Shown here piece after piece: positions 21,983-31,690 of a DNA stretch of 64,000 nucleotides. Position 1 is the stretch's first letter, and every line of letters begins with the position of its first letter. The notes beneath the pieces are model-generated. The model ran no database searches and was not told the origin of the DNA. It was given only the letters and a program-made list of their open reading frames with translations. The translations under genes and the position numbers were made by a program. The stretch is from NCBI RefSeq assembly GCF_022458985.1, contig NC_061778.1:7891501-7955500 (forward strand), read 5' to 3'. This DNA comes from Mugil cephalus. Lineage: Eukaryota; Chordata; Actinopteri; Mugiliformes; Mugilidae.

Positions 21983-22921
21983 ATGGCGTCCAATAGCTCA
22001 CTGATTGGTGTTGGACCGTCAGTGCTCCAGGACAATTACAGGGTCATTTTAGTTCAGGTTTTGGTCACAGTTTTTCTTTGCATCAACAGTTTTCTAATCA
22101 TAACCTTTTTCTTGAAGGATTTCTTCTACACGACCATGCGCTACATCTTATTTGCTACCACACTGCTGTCTGATTGTCTGTTTTTAGTAATGAGTGATGT
22201 CCTACTCATTCTGAAGTATTTCACGTTCACCATACAAATGTGGTTGTGTGTTATTATATATGTTGTTATGTCCGTGTACACGTTTGTCACGCCTGTCACT
22301 CTCACGGCGATGACCCTGGAACGCTACGTGGCCATTTGCCTGCCGCTGCGTCATGGAGAGCTGTGCTCCATGCGCACTGCTCTGCACCTTATCCTCATTA
22401 TTCATGGCCTCAGCTTGATACCCTGTGTTGTTATTCTCTCCATTTTCTTTGCATCAGCAACTCACGCCTTCTATATCCAGAACCGAGTGTGCTCTGTGGA
22501 GATATTCATCTTTCACAGTTGGCAGGGTCATTTTAGATCAGCTATCAGTCAGTTTTACTTCTTGATCATGTGCACCACTATCATTTTCTCCTATGTTAAA
22601 ATAATGAAAGTGGCCAAAGCTGCGTCAGGAGAGAATAAAAAGTCGACAGGGAAAGGTCTCAGGACAGTTGCTCTACACGGTTTCCAGCTGCTGCTCTGTC
22701 TTGTCCAGCTGTGGTGTCCATTCATAGAAGCAGCTGTCCTTCAGATTGATTTCATGTTATTTATTAATGTCAGATACTTTAACTATGTTGTGTTTAATCT
22801 TACTCCAAGATGTCTGAGTCCTCTGATCTATGGCCTCAGGGATGAGGCATTTTTCCATGCAGTGAAATACTATGTTCTCTGTGGTATGTGCAAGAACAAA
22901 TCCTTAGGTTTTACTATTTGA
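21983..22921 (+). CDS. Odorant receptor 131-2-like, gene 2 (apparent chimera)
   Basis: Intact single-exon receptor of 312 residues starting MASNSSLI. It shows the family marks: N-terminal glycosylation site NSS, MTLERYVAIC at 110-119, HGELCS after TM3, CSVEIF in the second extracellular loop, KAASGENKKST before TM6, and PRCLSPLIYGLRDE in TM7. Residues 1 to about 245 and the upstream DNA track gene 3 (VLQ.NYRVILVQVLVTVF, YFL/DFFYTTMRYILFATT). From about residue 249 to the stop, and beyond, it tracks gene 1 (EAAVLQID, FFHAVKYYVLCGMCKNKS). The switch falls in a 16-bp identical stretch, 22,714-22,730. This is what unequal crossing-over between gene 1 and gene 3 would leave. No lesion seen; probably functional. 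Confidence 0.95.
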   Translation: MASNSSLIGVGPSVLQDNYRVILVQVLVTVFLCINSFLIITFFLKDFFYTTMRYILFATTLLSDCLFLVMSDVLLILKYFTFTIQMWLCVIIYVVMSVYTFVTPVTLTAMTLERYVAICLPLRHGELCSMRTALHLILIIHGLSLIPCVVILSIFFASATHAFYIQNRVCSVEIFIFHSWQGHFRSAISQFYFLIMCTTIIFSYVKIMKVAKAASGENKKSTGKGLRTVALHGFQLLLCLVQLWCPFIEAAVLQIDFMLFINVRYFNYVVFNLTPRCLSPLIYGLRDEAFFHAVKYYVLCGMCKNKSLGFTI

Positions 22922-24263
22922 CAGATAACACAGAAAAGAGCATGAACCCAGGACAGTATCTTTTTATTTTGATTTTTATGTCCTACCTGTATGGATTGTC
23001 TCTTAGGTGTGTTGCATTGTCTAATGAATAAGATATGCTATATAGTAAACCACAATTTAAAAACTTCAAAATGTCATGAGACTGGCAGCATGTGAGCTCA
23101 AATGTTAATTTCAGCTTCTTGGAGAAAGATTAGTCTACTTTCTCTTTACATCAGTGATTGTCTACCTTTTATGCACATTGTATATACAGCCTGTAGTGTA
23201 CTTGATCCCCCTTTTTCTTTGGACTTTCTTCATATTGAAGTAATAATTCCCTTAAAAATCAATCTTTTTCAAGTTCATGTTTTTGAGCAGTTTCTGCTGT
23301 GTTCCTTGTTGTCTGTGGTCTTTGCCTTACTCAATAAAATACTGCTTCAGGCTCATTGAATAAATGATCTGGGCTGATCTGGACAGGTCTTTTTTGACTT
23401 TAGAGGCATTTCAGGCCTAATGTAACTCATTCATGATGTCTCAAATCGAGACATCAGAAGCTTTTGACTGTACAGGCGACACAATCTTTTGGCTATTATG
23501 TGGTGAAATTAAGTCGAAGTTAAGGCTAATCACCAGTAACATCAATAACATTGACACATTAGAAAAGCTTTGCAACAATGAAATTTATATTCTTGTAGCA
23601 CCTCACACAAGGAAGGGCTACTATTGGCTCTATCCCACGGCAACACCATAAAAAACACAACAAAAAACACAACCACACTAACAATGTCAACTAACAGAAC
23701 ACAACTAAACTGAACATAAACACATGGACCTATCAATGCGTTATGGGTGTAGAGTGTATTCTTTAAGAAGATGCAGACTATGGAGCTCTTTCTCATAACT
23801 TTCAGTAAGGAGCCATGCACAACTGAAAAAAAAAGAAAGAAAAAAGAATATCAGATGCTTCTTCTTTCCTGGAAACATACATGTGAACATCAATCCCTGT
23901 GCATTAAATGAAATAAAACACATTAAAGAATAATTACAATAAATTACACAAATTAATTGTTATTAAATGAATGTCTTACATAAGATTTGGATTTGGATTT
24001 TTGGAGAGGATTTGGATTGTCCTCTGCTAGCGTTAGCGGATGAGGATCCAGTCTATACTCCTGTACTTCTCCACCTGCTTCTTCAAAGTGTTATCTGTCA
24101 AAAACAAGGACATATTCACGTGCAGTCTCCCCCCACACCAAATCTAATAGATATCAACAACAGAGTCATTACATGTATCACAACTGCAATAGAACAGTGC
24201 ATCACACACCTGCTAAACACCCACTTCTCCCCACTACAGAGCATTGAGGTGCGATGTTATGCG
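22922..24263. other. 3' flank of gene 2
   Basis: No gene. It matches the 3' flank of gene 1, including the possible polyadenylation signal (CTCAATAAAATACTGC, near 23,328). About 24,010-24,250 matches 16,360-16,620 of the first spacer. Confidence 0.6.
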
Positions 24264-24329
24264 ATGTTATATGCTTATGTCAGGTACTTTAACTATGTTA
24301 TGTTTAGTCTTATTCTTAGACATCCTCTG

Positions 24330-24332
<3 letters not shown>

Positions 24333-24423
<91 letters not shown>
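24333..24423. repeat. (TCAA)n microsatellite
   Basis: About 22 near-perfect TCAA units, best explained as the expanded tail of the adjoining LINE fragment. It creates an open frame of Asn-Gln-Ser-Ile repeats that is not a real protein. Confidence 0.95.
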
Positions 24424-24946
24424 TTATTTATAAAGCACATTTAAGACAACAGAGGTTGACCAAAGTGCTATACAAAAATTAAGTGAAAAAAGAAAAGAAA
24501 ACAGCAACCAACAACAAATCCAGCAATAAAGCAAAGATCAAGAAGACTTAAAAACTAAGGTGAAAAAGTAAGTTTTGAGCCTGGATTTAAAAGAATCAAT
24601 TGAGGGGGCAAGTCTGACAGAGGGGGGAGATGCTGTTCCACAGTCTGGTGGCAGCAATCGTAAAGGCATGGTCATGGTAACATATTGGTAATTAAATTGA
24701 AGAAAGTATTTGGTTCTTGCTCATTTGACTGCTTCCTGAAATTTATGTAGGTAATTCCTTAAGATCTGGAAGGAGATTTGCAGCTTGTCCTTTTTCCATT
24801 TTCTTTCCGCCTTTCTGCACATTTGTCGGGAGAATACGATGTTGTTGTTGTTTAACTAGGAGTGAGTTTTGTTTTGGGGTTTTCTGAGTTTGAGAGGAGC
24901 GATAGAGTCCAGAATGTTGACACAGGTTGAGCTAAAATGGGAGATT
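24333..24946 (-). mobile_element. L2-clade-like LINE 3' fragment with (TTGA)n tail
   Basis: On the minus strand it shows AFTIAATRLWNSISP followed by broken SFKSRLKTYFF-type sequence, the usual C-terminus of L2/Maui-type reverse transcriptases. Then come the 3' words CACTTTGGTCAACC and ATTTATAAATAAATT in tail-type order, and a TTGA tail of about 90 bp (plus-strand TCAA repeats, 24,333-24,423). It is heavily 5'-truncated. It interrupts the receptor remnant; a short TGAT may be the target duplication, but that is uncertain next to a TCAA repeat. The part 24,680-24,946 may belong to another element. Confidence 0.65.
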
Positions 24947-25032
24947 GATTCCTATGGCCTCAGGAATGAGAAATTCTTTCATGCATTGAAATACTATGTT
25001 CTCTGTGGTTTCTACTGGAACAGATCATTAAG

Positions 25033-25127
25033 TTTTATTATATTATATTATATTATATTATATTAGATTAGATTAGATTAGATTAGATTAGATTAGATTA
25101 GATTAGATTAGATTAGATTAGATTAGA
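25033..25127. repeat. (TTATA)n / (GATTA)n microsatellite, LINE tail
   Basis: Pure TTATA-type units (about 25,035-25,065) switch to TTAGA units (about 25,066-25,127). This is the expanded 3' tail of the minus-strand LINE that follows and is much longer than its counterpart at 16,834-16,868. Confidence 0.95.
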
Positions 25128-26000
25128 TTTGGTATTTAAGTGGTATGGTACAGGTTGTTTTTATAGCATATGGACAATATTTACAGATGGAAACCTATGT
25201 ACAGATGAGACTTTATATACAGGTGAGTGAGCAAGACGTCCACAATGATTGACTGAGATACTGTGAACATATTACACAGATGGATTTGTGTGTTAAGAGT
25301 AAGTACCTGGACTACAACCAGGAACTATAACATAATTTACACTACAGAGGAAATGGTAGATGATGAAATGGCCGATATGATCCATTGAATAGTACATAAA
25401 TAAGCAGTAGATAGACTAGTGCAATATTTGGCACATAGTACTGTGCAAACAGACACTTTAAACCGTCTTTTTGCAGAACAGTCCAGTAGTGCAGTGATGA
25501 TGGTGTAACAGTCTTCAGTCAGATAGGAAGTGAGGAGTAGAGGGGTGAGAGTGGATTAGTGTGTAGGGATCAGTGGAGGACAGAGTTCAGTAAGGTCACA
25601 TCTGTGGAAAAGCTGTTCCTCAGTCTGCTGGTCCTGGCCAGGAGGCTTCTGAAATGCTTGGCTGAGGGCAGGTGGGAAACCAGTCCATTTGCCGGGTGGG
25701 AGGAGTCCTTCAGAAAGCTGCGCTCCAGCACAGAGCAGCTCCCATACCAAAATGAAACACAATTGGTTAGGAGGCTCTTGGTCATGCAGTGGTAAAAGTT
25801 CACCAGGATAGCTGAAGACACATGGTTCTTCTTCAGTATGCTGAATGTGGGTCCTGAGGAACCACAATGAGTTCACAATGAGCTCCTTGGTTTTGCTGGT
25901 GTTAAGGAGCAGGTTATTGTCAGCACATTATGTGGCCAAGTGCTGGACCTGTAGTTTGTCTCGTCGTTGTTCCTGATCAGACCAAAAACTGAACAGGAAG
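25128..26000 (-). mobile_element. LINE remnant, CR1/L2/Rex1-like group (copy in spacer 2)
   Basis: Counterpart of the LINE at 16,830-17,790, with the same reverse transcriptase end (ILVNFYHCMTKSLLTN, FWYGSCSVLERS, TSRLRNSFS). It has lost about 90 bp near 25,850 relative to the first copy. The two copies are paralogues by segmental duplication, not separate insertions. Confidence 0.75.
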
Positions 26001-26562
26001 CAGGAAGTAGTTTGATCTGTCTTGAAGTCTTGTCAATGCAAAGGCCTTTGGTACCTTCAGCCAAAACAATAGTTACTTAATGCAAATGATTTCACTTTAA
26101 AATGTCAGAGTTGATGGCGACGAGAACTTACATTAAATGATTTGTTTAGCTCCATATGTAGTCTCTGTGTACGTATGTCAAATGGTTCAATTTGTGCCAT
26201 AATGTGAATTAGACAACATTATTTCTCCAAAGATGTAGCTTTTAAACATTGAGACAATGGCAATATATTTTTATTTTAAACTACGATGCATTGACTGCAT
26301 TTAAATGAACTGAGTCATTCAGTTCAGTCATAAGGTGTGTCCAGACTTTTGACTGGTAAGTGTAAATAAAACATTATATCATTCATTTCTTTTTAAAGGC
26401 TACCGTAACTTGCATTTTACTGAAGCTGTAAGAGAAATGTTGTGGAGTCAAAGTAGAAAGTAGAATAAAAAACAAAATAAATTACTTTGGAACACTTTAA
26501 TGAGTAATCTGCTGAGCTTTTTGGTTTTTCATAGGACTGAACTCTATGAGAGAATTCAATAG

Positions 26563-26697
26563 TTTTCCAACTGTTGTGTCATCCATGTTTACTCACAGGA
26601 GATATATACATAATTAATGAACCAATTAGCCACCACCTTTAATGAGTTTCACAGGAGTTCATTAGCCATAAGAGAATAGTGATGATCATCTAATTAG
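26563..26697. promoter_or_regulatory. Homeodomain-rich conserved island, copy 2
   Basis: Base-for-base identical to 18,563-18,697 over 135 bp, with the same five ATTA-type clusters. Differences resume immediately at 26,698 (C for T) and cluster just before 26,563. Confidence 0.4.
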
Positions 26698-28533
26698 CAT
26701 CGCTGGTCTGTTTGGAGCAGAAATCCATCTTGAGAAAAACAAACCACAACTGCAGAGTGAATAGTAATCCAAAAGGCAAAAATGTTCATTCATACTTGAT
26801 GATGGAAATAAAGCAATTTTAAAGAAGGGGATGATATGATGATATGTGAAAGGAATAGGCTTTGATGGTTTGTACACGTTCAGATGGACTTCAGAGAAAA
26901 GTTCAAACACTGGATTTTAACTCCCTCTTCACAACTGACCAGTGACAGTGTGAAACTGTCTGAAATTTAAGTTACAGAGGTTGTCAGACATAATACCCCT
27001 GATTCCAACATTAGAAAAGTACTTCTAAGGAGAAGGAGATGTTTGCATTTATTTGGCCATCTAGAAAGCAGTTGGAAAAGGCCTCCTGGTGCCCTGGCCC
27101 TGTTAAGATCTGATCACAAGTGGCCATTTTAAAGTACAGATGTGAACACACCCAAGACGCATTCAGGATAGATCACTCAGGCTGCATTCAGAGGTGATTC
27201 AAGCTCACATGAAGCTGGATACATGAGGTGGAGGGAGACAATGAGATACAGGTGGAACCCATTAGGGCAAGCAACACAATCACACTGGGGTCACAACGGG
27301 TCCTGACAGATGCTTGTTAATACCATGTCTGAAGAGTGTCAAAGAGGGGCTGGAGATTTTGACCGGGTGGTGGCGCTACATGAGAAATCAAAAGACCACC
27401 AAAGTCCTCCTAGTTCAACCTCAAGCAGGTATGAATGGTGGTACCATATTTCCTGGTAATCTACCAAACAATTGGCACAATATTTAAATCAGAGCCACAC
27501 AAGGTAACTTCCAGTCAGGTAACCAGAATGTGTGTCCAAAATGACAGCAGTTCATCTAAGTTGTTGAGGTATTTTGGGGACAATTCTACCTTTAGTTTAG
27601 TGATAGTCCACAAGGCACATACTGTAAAAGTTAAAAAACCAAGGCTGAGTCATAGCACAAACAAACGTTTATATTTTATGTTGCCTCATGGAAAACCATT
27701 ACACATCCAAATAGTTGCTTATTGTAACTTCAGAAGTTAAATCTGCAGGTAAATGGAACACCAGACAATATAGACTATCACAGGACCTACTACTGTGACT
27801 ACTAGTGTACAAAATAATTTGGGGTAAATGTTTGTTTTAGAGAAGAAAGTAAAAATGCTACCCCCTGGATCTGGTTCTAATAAACTGTTTTGGGTGAAGC
27901 AGACTTGGCTGCGTAATGCCACATTCAGATAAACACACAGCGTGCAGATATAGTGATGTTTATCACTGACATTGGGAAAGTAATTCATGACCATCCAGGC
28001 TTCAGATTGTGTGGCAATGTTCAAACCAGTCGGTTTTCCCAGAAAAAAAAAAAAAAAACCCTAACAAACAAAAAACGATGCTGAAAGTCCATTTTCCCCA
28101 TTTTCTTCGCGTGTTATCTTTACTTGAATAGCACTTGTCAAAACAAGGTTAAAAGCAGTATGGGTATAAACAGTATGTATCACCATCTACAAAACTGCTG
28201 CTTTGTTGTGTAGGCACTATAAAGCAAGGGACTTTTTCTGTGGCCATTATTGCTGCTGTATTTATATCTTAAAATGATTAAGGCTAAATTTTAAACCACT
28301 GGTTTTGCAGACGATACATCATTTCAGTCAGAATGGGCCAATGATATTCAGAATGGATTACAACAGAAAAGTTTTCATGGGCCTGAAGTTGACTAGGTTA
28401 CAGATTGGGTCTGATACGTAGAGCAGGTGAGTACAGTAGTTTGCATTTCAGTGGGTAAAACATTTCCCAAATGAAAAATGGCAATGACGAAACAGTGTTT
28501 ACAAAATGTTTGAACTGCTGCTGGAGCTGTCTT

Positions 28534-28539
28534 TATAAA
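28534..28539 (+). promoter_or_regulatory. Possible TATA box, gene 3
   Basis: TATAAA in the same CTTTATAAAGTGTCCC context as gene 2, 288 bp before the ATG. The shorter distance reflects a 67-bp difference in the 5' flank. Confidence 0.35.
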
Positions 28540-28826
28540 GTGTCCCTGTCTCTGATGGCTGCACGCTGCTCTGCATTGGATGTTTGTGTGTGCGCAACGT
28601 CGTGATAGTTTGGTAAACCAACAGTCTTGTTTGTCTTTTTGATGTGTTTCTACTAAATGTATTGTGGATGTATAGTATACTGTGTATCTTGCTACTGGCT
28701 GAATATTTGAACTTCGTAAAACAGACACTTAGAATATATATGTAGACACAGTCCAGTCTTAGATGAGTTACTGAATTTTGCATTTTTACATAAGCTGAAA
28801 ATACTGAACTTACAATAGAGGAATAC

Positions 28827-29756
28827 ATGGCATCCAATAGCTCACTGGTTGGTGTTGGACTGTCAGTGCTCCAGGTCAATTACAGGGTCATTTTAGTTCA
28901 GGTTTTGGTCACAGTTTTTCTTTGCATCAACAGTTTTCTAATCATAACCTTTTTCTTGAAGGATTTCTTCTACACGACCATGCGTTACATCTTATTTGCT
29001 ACCACATTGCTGTCTGATTGTCTGTTTTTAGTAATGACTGATGTCCTACTCATTCTGAGCTATTTCAAGGTCACCATACAAATGTGGTTGTGTGTTATTA
29101 TATATGTTGTTATGTCCGTATACACGTTTGTCACGCCTGTCAGTCTCACAGCGATGACCCTGGAGCGCTACGTGGCCATTTGCCTGCCGCTGCGTCATGG
29201 AGAGCTGTGCTCCATGCGCAGTGCTCTGCACCTTATCCTCATCATTCATGGCCTCAGCTCCATACCCTGTGTTGTTATTCTCTCCATTTTCTTTGCATCA
29301 GCAACTCACGCCTTCTATATCCAGAACCGAGTGTGCTCTGTGGAGATATTCATCTTTCACAGCTGGCAGGGTCATCTTAGATCAGCCATCAGTCAGTTTT
29401 ACTTCTTGATCATGTGCATCACTATCGTTTTCTCCTACGTTAAAATAATGACAGTGGCCAAAGCTGCGTCAGGAGAGAATAAAAAGTCGACATGGAAAGG
29501 GCTCAGGACAGTGGTTCTTCACGGTTTCCAGCTGCTGCTCTGTCTTATCCAGCTGTGGTGTCCATTCATAGAATCTGCTGTACTTCAAATGAACTTTATG
29601 TTATTTATTAATATCAGATACTTTAATTACATAACTTTTATTCTTGCTCCTAGATGTCTGAGTCCTCTCATTTACGGTCTCAGGGATGAAATGTTCTTTC
29701 ATTCACTGAAATACTATGCTCTGTGTGGCTCGTACAAAAAACAAGCACCAGGCTAA
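28827..29756 (+). CDS. Odorant receptor 131-2-like, gene 3
   Basis: Intact single-exon receptor of 309 residues starting MASNSSLVGVG. Family motifs are complete: MTLERYVAIC, LRHGELCS, CSVEIFIFHSWQGH, KAASGENKKSTWKGLRT, and PRCLSPLIYGLRDE. It is close to gene 2 through the first ~245 residues, then diverges from genes 1 and 2 (ESAVLQMN, ITFILAPRCL, KYYALCGSYKKQAPG). Its 3' flank is also unrelated to theirs. That break point is the right-hand edge of the block A duplication. The start is chosen because the ATG matches its array neighbours and lies in the same flanking context as gene 2. Confidence 0.95.
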   Translation: MASNSSLVGVGLSVLQVNYRVILVQVLVTVFLCINSFLIITFFLKDFFYTTMRYILFATTLLSDCLFLVMTDVLLILSYFKVTIQMWLCVIIYVVMSVYTFVTPVSLTAMTLERYVAICLPLRHGELCSMRSALHLILIIHGLSSIPCVVILSIFFASATHAFYIQNRVCSVEIFIFHSWQGHLRSAISQFYFLIMCITIVFSYVKIMTVAKAASGENKKSTWKGLRTVVLHGFQLLLCLIQLWCPFIESAVLQMNFMLFINIRYFNYITFILAPRCLSPLIYGLRDEMFFHSLKYYALCGSYKKQAPG

Positions 29757-31027
29757 AGTCATGAGGCAAGATCTGTCTCTACTTTATATATCTCTATGTT
29801 GTTATTCTGATGTATGTGCGATTATTGAACTGATTCTTTTGCAACAGCAACAAAAACGAGAATGTTGACACCTACTATTGAACAACATTGGAATTCCCAT
29901 TCTCTGTACAATATATTAAATTTTCCCACATCTTCCCTTTTCCATCTCTCCATTGTTTTTAATTTAATATATCAACTCACAGTAGCAACATGGAAAAATA
30001 TCTTTGAGTTTGTGAATGAGTAATGTGCCAACATAACATGTCACAAAATGATTGTATCTTTTCCCTCCTTTCCCTCCCTTAAAGTCTTCATCTTGTGAAC
30101 ATATTCTCCCGAACTTCATCAGTTGGGATTTACTTCTATAACTGTGATTTGGGTGAAAGCTTTTCTTAAAAAAATAGTGTATCTTTCAGTTTATGCATCT
30201 CGCTGTAGTAACAGAATACTAATAAAATCCTCCCATTTGGTCCATCGTTCTCGTCCAGATTCCCTGAATGTTCTCCAAATAACTCAAATAATTTAGAGGT
30301 TTAAATGAACATACGACCAAAGCTGCTTCCTTACAATTTGCCATAAATATATTAGTATAGACCGTGGCAAAGTTTTTGCCCATGGCCTCACTAGTAACTC
30401 ACTAGTTAGTCATTCCTGGTTAAATTAATCTAACAAGTCCAGTGCCTGTTGTTCAGGCTTCTTGGCATCAGGACATTTTTAAAAGAAAACTGCAGCCAAG
30501 TGTGTTGGGGCATCTTTAACAGTAACAGTAAACAGTAAAGAAGAGGGAAGTTGGAGACACCATTAAATTTCACTACTTAACTCAGCTTTATTTATATAGC
30601 ACTTTAAAAACAAACAAACAGCTACAGCCAAAACAACATGCGGTATATGGGGTAAAATAACTATCTCAATGCAATGATAAATATCTTTATCAGAGTATTA
30701 CATATGTAATACTCTGATAAATATCAGTACTATTTTTTTCTCATTGAGGATAGGATGTTAAAATGTATAATTAATGTGTGTTTGAAATAGGTCCTTTAAG
30801 AAAAGTTGAGGCGTAATTCTTGTTCCTTTATGCGTGAGTTCATGACCTTGTAGTTAACGCTTTTCCGGTTTGAGAAAAAAGAGGGAGAGACGGAGTAACG
30901 AGGCGGGGGAATAGCGCTGAGCGGGTAGCCTTGGATTATGTATGTGTTGGACGATTTGTTGAGAGTGTGTGAGTCGGACTCCTTGCTGCAATTAGGGTTT
31001 TGTGTGGACATGAAACAAGTGGATTAA
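29757..31027. other. Spacer after gene 3, no gene seen
   Basis: AT-rich DNA. TTTATTTATATAGCACTTT at about 30,588-30,606 looks like a LINE/SINE 3'-end word. A 36-bp perfect palindrome lies at 30,686-30,721. From about 30,780 the base composition becomes GC- and CpG-richer (GGCGGGGGAATAGCGCTGAG) and leads into the 37-bp tandem repeat. No reading frame with recognisable content was seen. Confidence 0.5.
30686..30721. repeat. 36-bp perfect palindrome
   Basis: Two 18-base arms (TTTATCAGAGTATTACAT and its exact reverse complement) meet at CATATG with no spacer. No transposon ends or coding sequence were recognised beside it. Confidence 0.9.
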
Positions 31028-31175
31028 GTTAGCTAGCAGGAACTGGGCGAGCCGCACAGCCATCGTTAGCTAGCAGGAGCTAGGCTAGCGTACCTGTCAT
31101 CGTTAGCTAGCAGGGGCTAGGCTAGCGTCACGGTCCTCGTTAGCTAGCAGGGGCTAGGCTAGCAGCACGGTCATT
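31028..31175. repeat. 37-bp tandem repeat, four units
   Basis: Units start with GTTAGCTAGCAGG at 31,028, 31,065, 31,102 and 31,139, exactly 37 bp apart. The last three also share GCTAGGCTAGC. The first unit is the most diverged (AACTGGGCGAGCC). It sits inside a CpG-rich stretch of about 31,020-31,330, unlike the AT-rich surroundings. Confidence 0.9.
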
Positions 31176-31690
31176 GAGGGCGGACATCACCCGTTTCGCT
31201 GTTGCCGGGGGAGACAGAACCTCGTCGCTGCGAGCTGTTGCGGGCGGAGATGATTGCTGTCGAGACGGGGGAGCGACTCGTCACCGACGGCCTGGTCCTG
31301 CTGTCTTCACCGATACGGGAGGTACTGTTATAAAAGTAAAAAAATAAAAATAAAAAATATAAAATTTTCTTCCATGAGCTCCAACTAAACCGCGCCAACG
31401 AACTAAACTAAGTGCACTCAAAATTAGACAGTTTGAGTTCTATCACTACCCAGGTTTCTAGTTTTTTTATTTTATTTTTTTATTTTGCTCTTTTCCATAA
31501 ACAAAGGTGACTGCGTTTCCTTGTTCATATGTTTAATACAGTTCCTAAAATTGATATGCTGTGTTTGTATTATGGAGTTGTGTTTCATCATTGAAATATT
31601 ACATTCTGCCCAAGCAATTACTGGTGAAAGTGTATTCTCCATAGCCTCTGCACAGATATTAGTGAAAGTGAGAATCATATATTACCCTAG
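31176..31690. other. CpG-rich patch followed by AT-rich sequence
   Basis: 31,176-31,325 is CpG-rich (TCGTCGCTGCGAGCTG, GTCGAGACGGGGGAGCGACTCG) and may be part of an inserted element or of a lost promoter. After 31,330 the DNA is AT-rich and leads to the left end of the hAT element. No gene recognised. Confidence 0.4.

Larger units (their letters stand above)
15031..22723 (+). repeat. Block A tandem segment, copy 1
   Basis: From gene 1's ATAGAAGCAG (15,031) to the equivalent point in gene 2 (22,724), this segment of about 7.7 kb is repeated as 22,724-29,567. Matching landmarks include the LINE at 16.8-17.8 kb, the homeodomain-rich island at 18,563-18,697, and the gene promoter region at 21.4-21.98 kb. 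Copy 1 has about 0.7 kb at 19.45-20.18 kb that copy 2 lacks. The copies differ by scattered substitutions and indels, so the event is not very recent. Confidence 0.85.
24264..25037 (+). pseudogene. Odorant receptor remnant (C-terminal end), split by a LINE
   Basis: Two short pieces of a receptor 3' end remain. At 24,264-24,332 the DNA reads VRYFNYVMFSL, equivalent to the start of TM7 in genes 1 and 2. At about 24,949-25,037 it resumes with YGLRNEKFFHALKYYVLCGFYWNRSLSF. Between them lies a LINE 3' fragment with a TCAA-repeat tail. Everything upstream of TM7 is gone, so this is a dead fragment of a former receptor. It shows that the array once had at least one more gene in this spacer. The equivalent place in spacer 1 (near 16,620) has unrelated sequence. 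Confidence 0.8.
26001..28826. other. Spacer 2, noncoding, upstream of gene 3
   Basis: No gene. It matches 17,800-21,982 with indels. It contains the second copy of the homeodomain-rich island (26,563-26,697), a shortened form of the composite repeat (about 27,150-27,310), and the gene 3 promoter region with TATAAA at 28,534-28,539. An A-run lies at 28,043-28,058. Confidence 0.55.
22724..29567 (+). repeat. Block A tandem segment, copy 2
   Basis: Second copy (about 6.8 kb) of the segment described for 15,031-22,723. It starts in gene 2 and ends at the equivalent codon of gene 3, so each copy carries the 3' end of one receptor, the spacer, and the 5' part of the next. It has the receptor remnant at 24.26-25.04 kb that copy 1 lacks, and lacks the 0.7 kb insert found in copy 1. 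Confidence 0.85.

Noticed and set aside
23967-24482. 171-codon open frame with Asn-Gln-Ser-Ile repeats
   Set aside because: A join of spacer DNA, a receptor remnant and the TCAA microsatellite; not a protein gene.
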